A stretch of 30,643 nt of DNA from CAZKEW01 sp964580435. GTDB taxonomy: Bacteria; Acidobacteriota; Aminicenantia; Aminicenantales; UBA8522. Within the stretch, counting starts at the first letter, position 1. Every line of letters starts with the position of its first letter. Below, piece by piece: positions 1 to 7,545 of this stretch. The stretch spans positions 1-30,643 of the forward strand of contig CAZOKP010000025.1 of the NCBI GenBank assembly GCA_964580435.1. The letters are read 5' to 3'. The position numbers were made by a program, and so were the translations under genes. A model generated the notes under the pieces. It searched no databases. It saw only the letters and a list, made by a program, of their open reading frames with translations, and was not told the DNA's origin.

Positions 1-16
1 AATTGAGGAGGCCGCC

Positions 17-1386
17 ATGAAAATAAAGAGTCTCGTTCTTTTCATCCTGATAATCACCACTTTAGGCGCTGTTGAATGCCTCAGCCAAGAGCAACTGGGG
101 AAAACCATTGAAGGGATCTGGGTAGGAACTCTGAAGGTGCCGGGAGCCGAGCTCAGAATCGTCTTCCGGATTTCAAAAAAGCCAGACGGCACACTCAGCG
201 CAGTCATGGACAGCCCCGATCAAGGAGCCAAGGACATTTCGACGAGCTCGGTGACTCTTGAGAACGATCTGCTAAAGATTGAGTCAAAAGTCGTCGGCGG
301 AGTCTTTGAAGGGAAAGTCAAGCCCGATATGAATGAAATCGAGGGAGAATGGAAGCAGAGCGGGATAGCCTTTCCACTCGTTTTGAAGCGTACGGATAAG
401 GTGGAAGAAATCAAGCGGCCTCAGGAGCCAAAAAAGCCTTATCCTTATGATGAGGAGGAAGTCTCTTATGAAAATAAAAAGGCGGCGATCAAGCTTGCCG
501 GAACGTTGACGCTACCACGCAACCAAGGCCCACACCCAGCCGTAATTCTTATTACGGGCTCCGGGGCAGAAGACAGAAACGAGACCGTTTTCGGCCATAA
601 GCCTTTCCTGGTGTTGGCTGATTATTTGACCCGCCAAGGGATTGCCGTCCTTCGGGTGGATGACCGCGGTATGGGCGGCTCGACCGGAGTCGAATCCCAG
701 TCGACGAGCCTGGATTTTGCCGGTGATGTCCTTTCGGGCGTCGCCTATCTAAAAGGCCGTAGCGAGATCAATCCTAAGCAGATTGGGCTTATCGGCCATA
801 GCGAAGGCGGGTTGATTGCACCTCTGGCGGCATCGCTGGCACCTTCGGATATCGCTTTTATCGTTCTAATGGCCGGACCGGGGCTGACAGGGGAAGAGAT
901 TCTTTATCTTCAGGGTGCCCTGATTGCTAAAGCCACTGGAGCCAGCGATGAGGCTGTCGCTAAGAATCGCAGCATTCAGGAAAAGATTTTCACGGTTCTA
1001 AGGCGGGAAAAGGATCCGGCCGCAGCCGAAGCAAGACTCCGCGAGCTCTTCAAAGATGCGGTTCAAGGAATGACCGAGGAAGAAAAAAAGGCTTTTACAC
1101 CTGAGGCTCAAGACGCCCAGGTCAAAAGAATACTCACGCCGTGGTTCCGGTTTTTCCTGACCTATGACCCCAGGCCGACTCTGATGAAGGTGAAATGCCC
1201 GGTGCTGGCGATCAACGGCGAAAAGGATCTTCAGGTCCCGTCCGAGGAAAATTTGAAGGCCATTGAGGAGGCCTTAAAAGCCGGCGGCAATAAGCTTTTC
1301 ACGATCAGAGAACTTCCCGGCCTCAACCATCTCTTCCAGACCGCTCAGACCGGATCCCCAAGCGAGTATATGAAAATCGAAGAAAC
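17..1386 (+). CDS. Secreted alpha/beta hydrolase (esterase/peptidase-like), 3' end lost in gap
   Basis: A GAGGAGG ribosome binding site lies five bases before the ATG. The first ~23 residues are a Sec-type signal peptide with a hydrophobic core (LVLFILIITTLG), so the product is periplasmic or secreted. Residues ~30-125 form a beta-rich domain of the kind that precedes the catalytic domain in many secreted alpha/beta hydrolases. The hydrolase domain starts near residue 155 and shows an oxyanion-type GSGAEDRNE segment, the DDRGMGGS motif, a nucleophile elbow GHSEGG with Ser262, an acid candidate Asp404 (GEKDLQVP) and His438 (GLNHLF). The triad is therefore complete. About 15-30 C-terminal residues are missing because the reading frame runs into the N run; the apparent continuation beyond it is antisense to the trmJ-like gene. 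The substrate cannot be deduced; an ester or acyl-peptide is likely. Confidence 0.85.
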
Positions 1387-1486
1387 NNNNNNNNNNNNNN
1401 NNNNNNNNNNNNNNNNNNNNNNNNNNNNNNNNNNNNNNNNNNNNNNNNNNNNNNNNNNNNNNNNNNNNNNNNNNNNNNNNNNNNNN
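1387..1486. other. Assembly gap (100 N)
   Basis: Exactly 100 undetermined bases, the usual placeholder for a scaffold join of unknown size. It removes the 3' ends of both the hydrolase on the plus strand and the TrmJ-type methyltransferase on the minus strand. The convergent junction and any terminator between them are therefore unseen. Confidence 0.98.
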
Positions 1487-2109
1487 TTGCGCATAATGAC
1501 AGCTTCGAGGTCCTTGTCGCCTTTGGGCATGTATCCTAAAAGCAGAAGAGTAGAGTGGATTCTCCGGTAGAGCTCTTGGATCTCTTTGTTCCGGACGAAC
1601 TGAGGAAGCTCTGTTTTGAGCGTTTGCCGGCTGAGTTCATAGGCCACAAGCAAGACGCTCTGGCTAAGGTTCAGGGAGGGGAAGGCGGGATTGGCCGGAA
1701 TTTTTATTAAAAATCCGCATTCTTCAATTTCTTGATTGTACAACCCGTTTTGTTCTCTGCCGAAGAGGATGGCGACCTTGTTCTTCGCAGCGGTCTTGAC
1801 GATTCTCTTCGTGCCCTCTTTGAAAGGAAGGAATAAACCTCTTTTGCTTCCGTACCTTCTTGTCGTGCCGACGATCAGCTGCTTATCTGCGATGGCCTGG
1901 CTGAAGCCCGAATGAACGACGGCCTGTTCCAAGACGTCTTTTCCGCCGCAGGCCATGGACCTGGCATCGTCATTCAGGAAAGGGGGCGGGTTGACGAGCT
2001 CAAGTCTGCGAAAGCCCATGTTTTTCAGGGCTCTTGCCGACGCTCCGATATTCCCGGGCTCACAGGGCTCGACGAGGATAAAAGCAACATTGTCCTTCCA
2101 GGATTTCAT
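1487..2109 (-). CDS. trmJ: TrmJ-family tRNA 2'-O-methyltransferase, C-terminus lost in gap
   Basis: SPOUT-class (SpoU/TrmH superfamily) methyltransferase of the TrmJ type, which in known members methylates the 2'-O of the nucleotide at position 32 of tRNA using SAM. The three family motifs are clear: EPCEPGNIGASARALKNMG near the N-terminus, FGREQNGL in the middle, and SLNLSQSVLLVAYE forming the knotted cofactor site. About 207 residues are present; TrmJ proteins are usually 230-260, and the missing tail is in the N run. The ATG lies five bases after the stop of the upstream GNAT gene, so the two are probably co-transcribed and translationally linked; no strong separate ribosome binding site is visible. 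TrmJ is the best assignment, although a related TrmH-like target cannot be excluded. Confidence 0.88.
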
Positions 2110-2114
2110 AAGCT

Positions 2115-2954
2115 TCAGGCCCTGCGGATTTTCTCGAGGACATAAAAGCAGCGGTCACTGAAGAGAAAATTGACGATGCCATAACCGCGTTCAAAATAAT
2201 GTCTCAGGGTCCTTCGGAGCGCTGTCTGCCAGGCCGAAATGGCCGCTGGCCTTGCCCCCCAGCTTTTCATGGATTTGGGGACTTCGACAAGAAGATTCTT
2301 GCTGGTCATGTCCAGCCGGGGCCGACATGGGAGGTAACCACTCGTTGCTGTCTTTCTCTCGAGAGCTTTGGGAATTTTATCAGCCCCATGACTATCGAAC
2401 CTACCCCGCCTGCGCATCTCGACTTTTTTATGGCGGATCGGCCACTCGATCAGAAGCCGGTCTGTGGGCAGATCGGGAGCGAGGGTTAGGGAAGGCATCG
2501 GTCCGTAAAAATGAGGCAGGTAAGTCTTGCACCTCGCGCCCAGGCCATGGAAATTGAGGTTGGCATTTCGGGTCTGGAGGGGGTCCATCGTCCAGGTGAT
2601 CAAATCATAGCCCAGCTTCAAGGCCCACTCCCGCTGGGCCCATTTCAGTCTCTTCCCGATTCCAAGACCTTGGTATGCCGGTAGAACCGCCAAGTGGTGC
2701 GAATGCTGGCAGAGCTTTTTTCCAAAAACAGCCGGGAAAGAAAAGACGAACCCGGCCAACTCCTTGCCGATATAGGCCCCGAGCAGAATTCCTCCCATCG
2801 TGGAAGAAATACGGAACTGATGGATCGGGGTGAGTTCCGCGTCCTCGTGCTTCCAGACGACGCGCTGAATGTCCACGAGCTTTTCAAAGTCCGAATAGTG
2901 GTCCAGCTTTCGAATCTTTATGATTCTCTTGGCGCCGGCAACCTTGTGGGGCAT
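2115..2954 (-). CDS. GNAT-superfamily acetyltransferase (COG3375-like), 279 aa
   Basis: The first ~160 residues hold a GNAT fold. The acetyl-CoA loop reads LPAYQGLGIGKRLK, preceded by the strand HSHHLAVLP and followed by YDLITWTMDPLQTRNANLNF, a pattern I associate with the COG3375 group of predicted acetyltransferases. The C-terminal ~100 residues are less conserved and contain SKNLLVEVPKSM. The substrate is unknown. A longer reading starting at a TTG (2972) is possible, but the ATG at 2954 has a GAGG ribosome binding site eight bases upstream, and the TTG falls beside the -10 element of a strong predicted promoter. I therefore chose the ATG. It is the first gene of a pair with trmJ, five bases downstream. 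Confidence 0.8.
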   Translation of the reverse strand: MPHKVAGAKRIIKIRKLDHYSDFEKLVDIQRVVWKHEDAELTPIHQFRISSTMGGILLGAYIGKELAGFVFSFPAVFGKKLCQHSHHLAVLPAYQGLGIGKRLKWAQREWALKLGYDLITWTMDPLQTRNANLNFHGLGARCKTYLPHFYGPMPSLTLAPDLPTDRLLIEWPIRHKKVEMRRRGRFDSHGADKIPKALERKTATSGYLPCRPRLDMTSKNLLVEVPKSMKSWGARPAAISAWQTALRRTLRHYFERGYGIVNFLFSDRCFYVLEKIRRA

Positions 2955-2972
2955 GGGCTTAACCTCGTGCAA

Positions 2973-3002
2973 AATATATCTTCAGCGGGAAAGCGCTGTC
3001 AA
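2973..3002 (-). promoter_or_regulatory. Predicted sigma70-type promoter for the GNAT-trmJ pair
   Basis: On the minus strand a perfect -35 TTGACA (2997-3002) is followed after 18 bases by TATATT (2973-2978). Transcription would start near 2966, giving a leader of about a dozen bases before the ATG at 2954. The site sits in the 58-base space after the truD stop, so the pair can be transcribed independently of truD. Confidence 0.65.
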
Positions 3003-3012
3003 TGCCGTCTTC

Positions 3013-4173
3013 CTATCCGGCGGGCGTCAGGCCTATTCTTTTCACCAGCATCGTTCCGTATGAACCGCGGGGAAGGACAAAGGAAATGGTCATCTTCTTT
3101 TTAGCCGGATGAAGTTCGTCCTGTCCTTTGTGGACGATGCAGAGGTCCTCCGGAACGATGAGCGCCCTCCGTTTGAAGGACCTGAAATAGACTTTCCGGA
3201 GCACTTTTGTCCGGAACAGGCCCGGCCTGAGGCTTCTTTCGGCCAAGATCTCTTGGTAGAAAGAGCGGACGAGTTCATCAGGAAAATCCATCTTTGCCGC
3301 GGGAGTGGGGATTTCGAGGCCGGCGAGATAGGAAAAAAGGTCGTCATTGAGTCCGCTCCAGAAAAAATAGCTTCCTGCGATGCCATTGACCTCTACGAGG
3401 TCCTTGATCTTGAGCTTCAGGATTCTCCTCAGGATTTCGTTCCACAGGTGAGACTGGAAGGCCGCGTAGAGCATGGAGACTTCCTCTTGCGGGAGCAAAT
3501 GGAGCGCCCTGGCGAAATCCTTGGGGTGATCGGAGAGGTAGCCGAAGATCCTTTTTTCGAGGGGAACCTGAGCCTGACCCAAGCAGAACCGCCAGTCCCG
3601 CCAATTCTCAAAAAGCGTGCTTCTTCTTTGCCTCTCATTCTTGCTCGAGCTAGGACCGGCGCTCGTGAAATAGACCTGCAGGGCTCCATTCCAGTGCCGC
3701 TTCAGGATCTTCTCAGCGAAGAAGCCTCTTTCCGGGTCATAACTCCTGAATCTCTGGTCATCAAAAAAATTCGGAAACCCGGTTTTTTTGGTCTCGTCTA
3801 TGTTCTTCTCCAAAAGGTCGACGCTGACGAGATCCCTCATCGTTACAGTAAAAGAGTTTCCCTGGATGAGGTCGGGGCCCATTGGCCGGTCCATGAATCC
3901 TTGAGATGTCAGGGAGAAATCCTTTCCTTCCAGGCTGAAGTCGCTTGGTGCCTCGACGGCGATGAACTGATGGGTCAGACCATGCTTGTCCTTTTTCCCG
4001 CCGTAAGAGAATTTTTCCCGCGGCAGCCCGAGAGACCGGGAAAGTGAATGAATGAGGTCGAGAGTGTTCCAGTGAGACTTCGTCAGGAGATAGACCCTGT
4101 ATTTCCCCCGTTGGCGGAGAGGCAAATCCGCTTTTTCCTGGACGATGAAATCTTCAGGGACCGATTTGATCAA
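3013..4173 (-). CDS. truD: tRNA pseudouridine(13) synthase TruD
   Basis: TruD isomerises U13 of tRNA to pseudouridine. The N-terminus carries the typical PEDFIVQE signature (residues 6-13) and the catalytic motif FSYGGKKDKHGLTHQ, with Asp62 as the expected nucleophile. NFFDDQRF corresponds to the family's N-Y/F-F-x-x-Q-R-F block, and the central TRUD insertion follows. The 386 residues are close to the family norm. The only workable start is a TTG at 4173, because the frame is closed by the TAG that ends gltS six bases upstream; an AGG six bases before the TTG may help. The gene is co-directional and nearly contiguous with gltS, so translational coupling is likely. Confidence 0.93.
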   Translation of the reverse strand: MIKSVPEDFIVQEKADLPLRQRGKYRVYLLTKSHWNTLDLIHSLSRSLGLPREKFSYGGKKDKHGLTHQFIAVEAPSDFSLEGKDFSLTSQGFMDRPMGPDLIQGNSFTVTMRDLVSVDLLEKNIDETKKTGFPNFFDDQRFRSYDPERGFFAEKILKRHWNGALQVYFTSAGPSSSKNERQRRSTLFENWRDWRFCLGQAQVPLEKRIFGYLSDHPKDFARALHLLPQEEVSMLYAAFQSHLWNEILRRILKLKIKDLVEVNGIAGSYFFWSGLNDDLFSYLAGLEIPTPAAKMDFPDELVRSFYQEILAERSLRPGLFRTKVLRKVYFRSFKRRALIVPEDLCIVHKGQDELHPAKKKMTISFVLPRGSYGTMLVKRIGLTPAG

Positions 4174-4179
4174 GGGCGC

Positions 4180-5412
4180 CTATTTGAAGATGTTCAAGAA
4201 AACGGTGATAAGCATGGCGTTGGTGAAATCGATGAAAAAGGCGCCGACCATCGGGACAACCAGGAACGCCCGTGGCGCCCGGCCGTAGCGGTCGACGAGG
4301 GCCTTCATGTTGGCCATGGCATTGGCCGTTGTTCCAAGCATAAAGCCGCAGAAGCCTCCTCCCATAACGGCGGAGTCGTAATCTTTGCCCATGAGCTGGA
4401 AAATCGGCCAGAAACAGGCAAGCGCTATCATGGTCACCTGAGCCGCCAGGATGACGATAAGCGGGAGGACAAGCCCGGCCAGCTCCCAGAGCTTTAGGGT
4501 CATCAGAGCGAGGACGAGGAAGAGCGATAAAGACACATGTCCGATATCGTCTAGAGTCCTCTGGGAAAGACCGATTAACTTTGTCAGATCGTCAAGGTTC
4601 CTGATGATGGCCGCAATAAACATAGCGCCGATGTAGGCCGGAAGGGTGATGCCCAGAGCCGCAAAACCCTTGCTCAGCCAGGACCCGATCCACATCGCCA
4701 CCAGCAGGACAACCAGGTTCTTAAGGAGAACGTATGACTCCTTGTCTTCGCCGACGGGCGCCTCAGCCGCCGGTTCAGGCAGCTTCTCTTCAACGATATT
4801 CTCGGCCGTGACCGCGAGGGCGGCCTTAGGATGGGTGCGAACTTTTCTCAACCGGTGACGTTCGATCAGGGTGGTGCCGACGGGCCCGCCGATCAGCCCT
4901 CCCGAGATGATTCCGAACATCGCTGCGGCAACAGCAATTGTGGCTGCGCCTGTGACTCCTGCCTTTTCAAAGAGCGGGGCAAAGGCCAAACCTGTTGCCG
5001 GCCCTCCTGTCAGGGTGACTGAGCCGCTGAGCACGCCGAAGAGAGGATGGAGGCGGAAGAGCAAAGCGATGCCAGCCCCGAGCACATTCTGAAGGACGGC
5101 AAAAACTGTCGAGATGAGGAAGAAAATTAAAACTTGAGGCCCGCCCACCTTGAGAAGCCGCAAGCTGGCGCCGAACCCGATGGTGGTGAAAAATGCAATC
5201 ATCAGCGGGTCCCGGAGGGTCGTGTCAAATTTGAAAAGCGTCACTCCAGACTGGCGGGCAATCAGGACGATGATGGCAACAATCAGCCCGCCGACAACGG
5301 GCGCGGGGACGTTGTACCTGGAAAGGGGCCGGATGACCCGGCAAAGCCCATAACCGATGAAAAGAATGACACCGGCAAAGGCCAATGTATGGATGAGGTC
5401 GAGGGCCAACAT
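4180..5412 (-). CDS. gltS: Sodium/glutamate symporter GltS
   Basis: A 410-residue polytopic inner-membrane protein of the GltS (ESS) family, which imports glutamate with Na+. The family repeat structure is visible. The first half contains the reentrant-loop segment SGSVTLTGGPATGLAFAP. The second half contains GGFCGFMLGTTANAMANM followed by DRYGRAPRAFLVVPMVGAFF, which closely follows known GltS C-termini. About ten hydrophobic segments are seen, with a hydrophilic linker near residues 195-230. AAGGAG lies eight bases before the ATG. It is first in a minus-strand series with truD and diverges from an amino-acid permease gene, which suggests the locus is about amino-acid uptake. Confidence 0.93.
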   Translation of the reverse strand: MLALDLIHTLAFAGVILFIGYGLCRVIRPLSRYNVPAPVVGGLIVAIIVLIARQSGVTLFKFDTTLRDPLMIAFFTTIGFGASLRLLKVGGPQVLIFFLISTVFAVLQNVLGAGIALLFRLHPLFGVLSGSVTLTGGPATGLAFAPLFEKAGVTGAATIAVAAAMFGIISGGLIGGPVGTTLIERHRLRKVRTHPKAALAVTAENIVEEKLPEPAAEAPVGEDKESYVLLKNLVVLLVAMWIGSWLSKGFAALGITLPAYIGAMFIAAIIRNLDDLTKLIGLSQRTLDDIGHVSLSLFLVLALMTLKLWELAGLVLPLIVILAAQVTMIALACFWPIFQLMGKDYDSAVMGGGFCGFMLGTTANAMANMKALVDRYGRAPRAFLVVPMVGAFFIDFTNAMLITVFLNIFK

Positions 5413-5436
5413 CGGAAGCTCTCCTTTAGTCCATTA

Positions 5437-5466
5437 CATATATCGTAAGGCAAAGAATGAAGTCAA
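5437..5466 (-). promoter_or_regulatory. gltS: Possible promoter of gltS
   Basis: Minus-strand TTGACT (5461-5466) with TATATG (5437-5442) after 18 bases. The -35 is good and the -10 is only 4 of 6. The start would be near 5430, just ahead of the ribosome binding site. A second perfect TTGACA (5517-5522) on the same strand has no matching -10. Confidence 0.4.
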
Positions 5467-5486
5467 ACAAATAAAATGAGAAATCT

Positions 5487-5515
5487 TTTAAAACGCGACT
5501 GGAATTTGATATGAT
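5487..5515 (+). promoter_or_regulatory. Possible promoter of the APC permease gene
   Basis: TTTAAA (5487-5492), 17 bases, then TATGAT (5510-5515). The stretch is AT-rich compared with its surroundings, and the ribosome binding site AAGGAGGG (5540-5547) follows ten bases before the ATG. It shares the 145-base divergent region with the gltS promoter. Confidence 0.45.
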
Positions 5516-5557
5516 ATGTCAACTCAAAATGACCACTTTAAGGAGGGAAATTAATCC

Positions 5558-6940
5558 ATGATGGAAACCCAGAACAGGCAATCTGTGGGCAACGGCCAAG
5601 CCGGCAAAACTCCGAGATCTCTCCCGAGAGTCCTCGGTTTGGTCGATGTCATTGGTATTGTTGTGGGGACGATGATCGGCTCAGGAATTTTTATCGTGCC
5701 CGCCTCTATCGCCGCCGGGCTGGAAGCCCCCGTAGTCATCCTCGCCGTGTGGGTCGTCGGAGGGCTGCTGACTTTTTTTGGAGCTCTCTCACTGGCTGAA
5801 CTTGGCGCGGCCTACCCTCAGGCCGGCGGAATGTACGTTTTTCTACGAGAAGGCTTTGGGCCCCTGATCGGGTTCCTCTTCGGCTGGACCCTTTTCCTGG
5901 TTATTGATTCCGGAACAATCGCCACGCTCGCTGCGGCCTTCTCCACCAAATACCTTCCCTACTTCGTCAAGCTGCCCCCTTGGGGGACAAAGCTTGTTTC
6001 GGTCCTGTTCATAGCCTTCCTTGCGACCGTCAATTACATCGGCGCGCGCTGGGGAGCTAACTTACAGAACTTCCTGACCACAATAAAGTTTATCGCCCTG
6101 ACGGGGCTGGCCGCCATCGTTTTCCTTTTCGCCAAGGGCAATGTCGCCAATTTTCACACGCCTTCCCCCAAAGGTTTTTCCCTCGACGTCATCGGCAAGT
6201 TCGGCGTGGCTCTCGTCGCCGCTCTGTGGGCATATAAAGGTTGGGAAACTTCCACTTTCAGCGCCGGCGAGCTCAAGAAGCCGGAGAGGAATCTGCCGCT
6301 GGGAATATTTATCGGGACGGTGGCGGTGATCTTTCTCTATCTTGCGGCCAACCTGGCTTATCTCTATGCCTATCCCTCGAGTTTCATCGCCACATCAAGC
6401 CGCATCGGAGCTGATGCCATGAATGCCGCTGTTGGGCCGGTCGGGGCCTCCATCATTGCCTTCATCATCCTTTTCTCCATCACGGGCGCTGCCAACGGCC
6501 ACCACCTCACCAGCCCGCGGGTCTATTATGCCATGTCCAAGGACAAGCTGTTTTTCAAGACTCTGGCCAAAGTCCATCCCCGGTTCCTCACGCCTCACAT
6601 CTCCATCGTGGCCTTAGCTGTGTGGAGTTCCGTACTGAGCTTGAGCGGAACTTTCGAGCAACTGTACACCTACGTGATTTTCGGCCTATGGATTTTTATG
6701 GGGCTGACTGTGGCGGCCGTGATCATCCTCAGGAAAAAGGCGCCCGACCTGCCGCGGCCCTACAAAACGTGGGGGTACCCGGTCACGCCTATCCTGTTCG
6801 TCTTCGCAGCTCTGTTTATCTCAGTGAACACCCTGATCAAGCAGTCCTTGGAATCTTTAGCCGGGCTGGCTATCATCCTGCTCGGAATCCCGGCTTACCT
6901 CTACTGGAAGCGCAAGCTCGATAAAAAATCCTCTGAATAA
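5558..6940 (+). CDS. APC-superfamily amino-acid permease (LAT-like)
   Basis: A 460-residue membrane protein with about 12 hydrophobic segments. TM1 contains the APC unwound-helix signature GTMIGSGIF, followed by ELGAAYPQAGGMYVFLREGFGP, the conserved loop of amino-acid permeases. TM6 carries ALWAYKGWETSTFSAGELKKPERNLP, and the later PRVYYAMSKDKLF and RPYKTWGYPVTP segments are typical of the LAT/YfnA-like branch. It probably imports or exchanges amino acids across the inner membrane; the substrate is not readable. A strong AAGGAGGG site supports this start, although a second ATG follows directly at 5561. It is transcribed divergently from gltS. Confidence 0.9.
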   Translation: MMETQNRQSVGNGQAGKTPRSLPRVLGLVDVIGIVVGTMIGSGIFIVPASIAAGLEAPVVILAVWVVGGLLTFFGALSLAELGAAYPQAGGMYVFLREGFGPLIGFLFGWTLFLVIDSGTIATLAAAFSTKYLPYFVKLPPWGTKLVSVLFIAFLATVNYIGARWGANLQNFLTTIKFIALTGLAAIVFLFAKGNVANFHTPSPKGFSLDVIGKFGVALVAALWAYKGWETSTFSAGELKKPERNLPLGIFIGTVAVIFLYLAANLAYLYAYPSSFIATSSRIGADAMNAAVGPVGASIIAFIILFSITGAANGHHLTSPRVYYAMSKDKLFFKTLAKVHPRFLTPHISIVALAVWSSVLSLSGTFEQLYTYVIFGLWIFMGLTVAAVIILRKKAPDLPRPYKTWGYPVTPILFVFAALFISVNTLIKQSLESLAGLAIILLGIPAYLYWKRKLDKKSSE

Positions 6941-6989
6941 AGAATTCGTTTTGTTCGGTCTGGACCATCTCCGCTTGCGCGGCCCCTTT

Positions 6990-7253
6990 TTAGATGCCGG
7001 AGAATTCAGGCTGGTATTTGACGATACCGCTGCGCCCGGCGAGGGCACCGGGTCGCAGTTCAGCCACCATGAAATACTCTTCCGGGACATCCTGCTCATA
7101 ACGGATCCCGTACGGTTTTGATGTCCTGAACCCGAAACGAGAGTAATAATCCGGCTCTCCGAGGACAACGACTACATCATGTCCGGCCTTCCTGCATTCC
7201 TCGAGGCCGGCGGCAATGAGTCTGCCGCCAATACCTTTTCTCTGTTCTTCGGG
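6990..7253 (-). CDS. GNAT N-acetyltransferase, C-terminal part only (5' end in gap)
   Basis: Reading the minus strand out of the N run gives an open frame of 87 codons ending in TAA. It begins with PEEQRKGIGGRLI, the acetyl-CoA-binding Q/R-x-x-G-x-G/A loop of GNAT enzymes, and continues with a VVVVLGEPDYYSRFGF block and PEEYFMVAEL. This layout matches YhbS-like acetyltransferases of ~170 residues, so about half the protein is preserved. The N-terminal part and start codon lie in the gap. The gene converges on the permease gene with a 49-base spacer. The target is unknown. Confidence 0.82.
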   Translation of the reverse strand, partial: PEEQRKGIGGRLIAAGLEECRKAGHDVVVVLGEPDYYSRFGFRTSKPYGIRYEQDVPEEYFMVAELRPGALAGRSGIVKYQPEFSGI

Positions 7254-7353
7254 NNNNNNNNNNNNNNNNNNNNNNNNNNNNNNNNNNNNNNNNNNNNNNN
7301 NNNNNNNNNNNNNNNNNNNNNNNNNNNNNNNNNNNNNNNNNNNNNNNNNNNNN
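7254..7353. other. Assembly gap (100 N)
   Basis: A second run of exactly 100 undetermined bases. It removes the 5' half of the GNAT gene and its promoter. The sequence directly after it is unusually G-rich, which may have contributed to the break. Confidence 0.98.
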
Positions 7354-7382
7354 CGACAGTCCCCGCAACGCCCGCAGCGAAT

Positions 7383-7398
7383 GGGGCGGGTGGGGGGG
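7383..7398 (+). repeat. Potential G-quadruplex beside the gap
   Basis: Runs of four, three and seven G separated by a single C and a single T give four G-triplets with one-base loops, the tightest kind of quadruplex-forming pattern. The surrounding 7354-7440 is GC-rich, with CCCCGC and GGGGAC words and no credible gene. Whether it folds in the cell, or merely broke the assembly, is unknown. Confidence 0.5.
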
Positions 7399-7493
7399 TC
7401 TTTTGCGAGGACGGACGGGGACGCGCCGTGACAGGACCCACCTTATAAGACTGCTCTATTATCACGGAATTTAGGATGCTTTCTTTCTCTCAT

Positions 7494-7525
7494 TTGCATT
7501 CAACTTAAGCCCATATTACTATAAT
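7494..7525 (+). promoter_or_regulatory. Possible promoter of the GT-C-like gene
   Basis: A perfect TATAAT (7520-7525) lies 20 bases before the ATG. Upstream, TTGCAT (7494-7499) is 20 bases away and TTCAAC (7499-7504) 15 bases away, so the -35 is uncertain. A start near 7532 would leave only about 13 leader bases, and no ribosome binding site is visible there. Confidence 0.4.
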
Positions 7526-7545
7526 AGCCGCAGTCCTGAAAAGTC

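Noticed and set aside
17..1570. Open reading frame running through the first N run as one protein.
   Set aside because: The part after the gap is antisense to the TrmJ-type gene and unrelated to hydrolases; the continuity is an artefact of translating N.
2955..2972. Longer start (TTG at 2972) for the first GNAT gene.
   Set aside because: It would sit at the -10 of a near-perfect promoter; the ATG at 2954 has a ribosome binding site.
3109..4047. 312-codon plus-strand frame opposite truD.
   Set aside because: Antisense to an unmistakable TruD; the composition is acidic and low in recognisable structure.
6970..6992. CCGC-TTGC-GCGG hairpin followed by CCCCTTTTT between the convergent permease and GNAT genes as a terminator.
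   Set aside because: The stem is only four pairs and the T tract is displaced by four C; too weak to call.
7172..7465. Minus-strand frame bridging the second N run.
   Set aside because: It is in a different frame from the GNAT similarity and relies on N translation.
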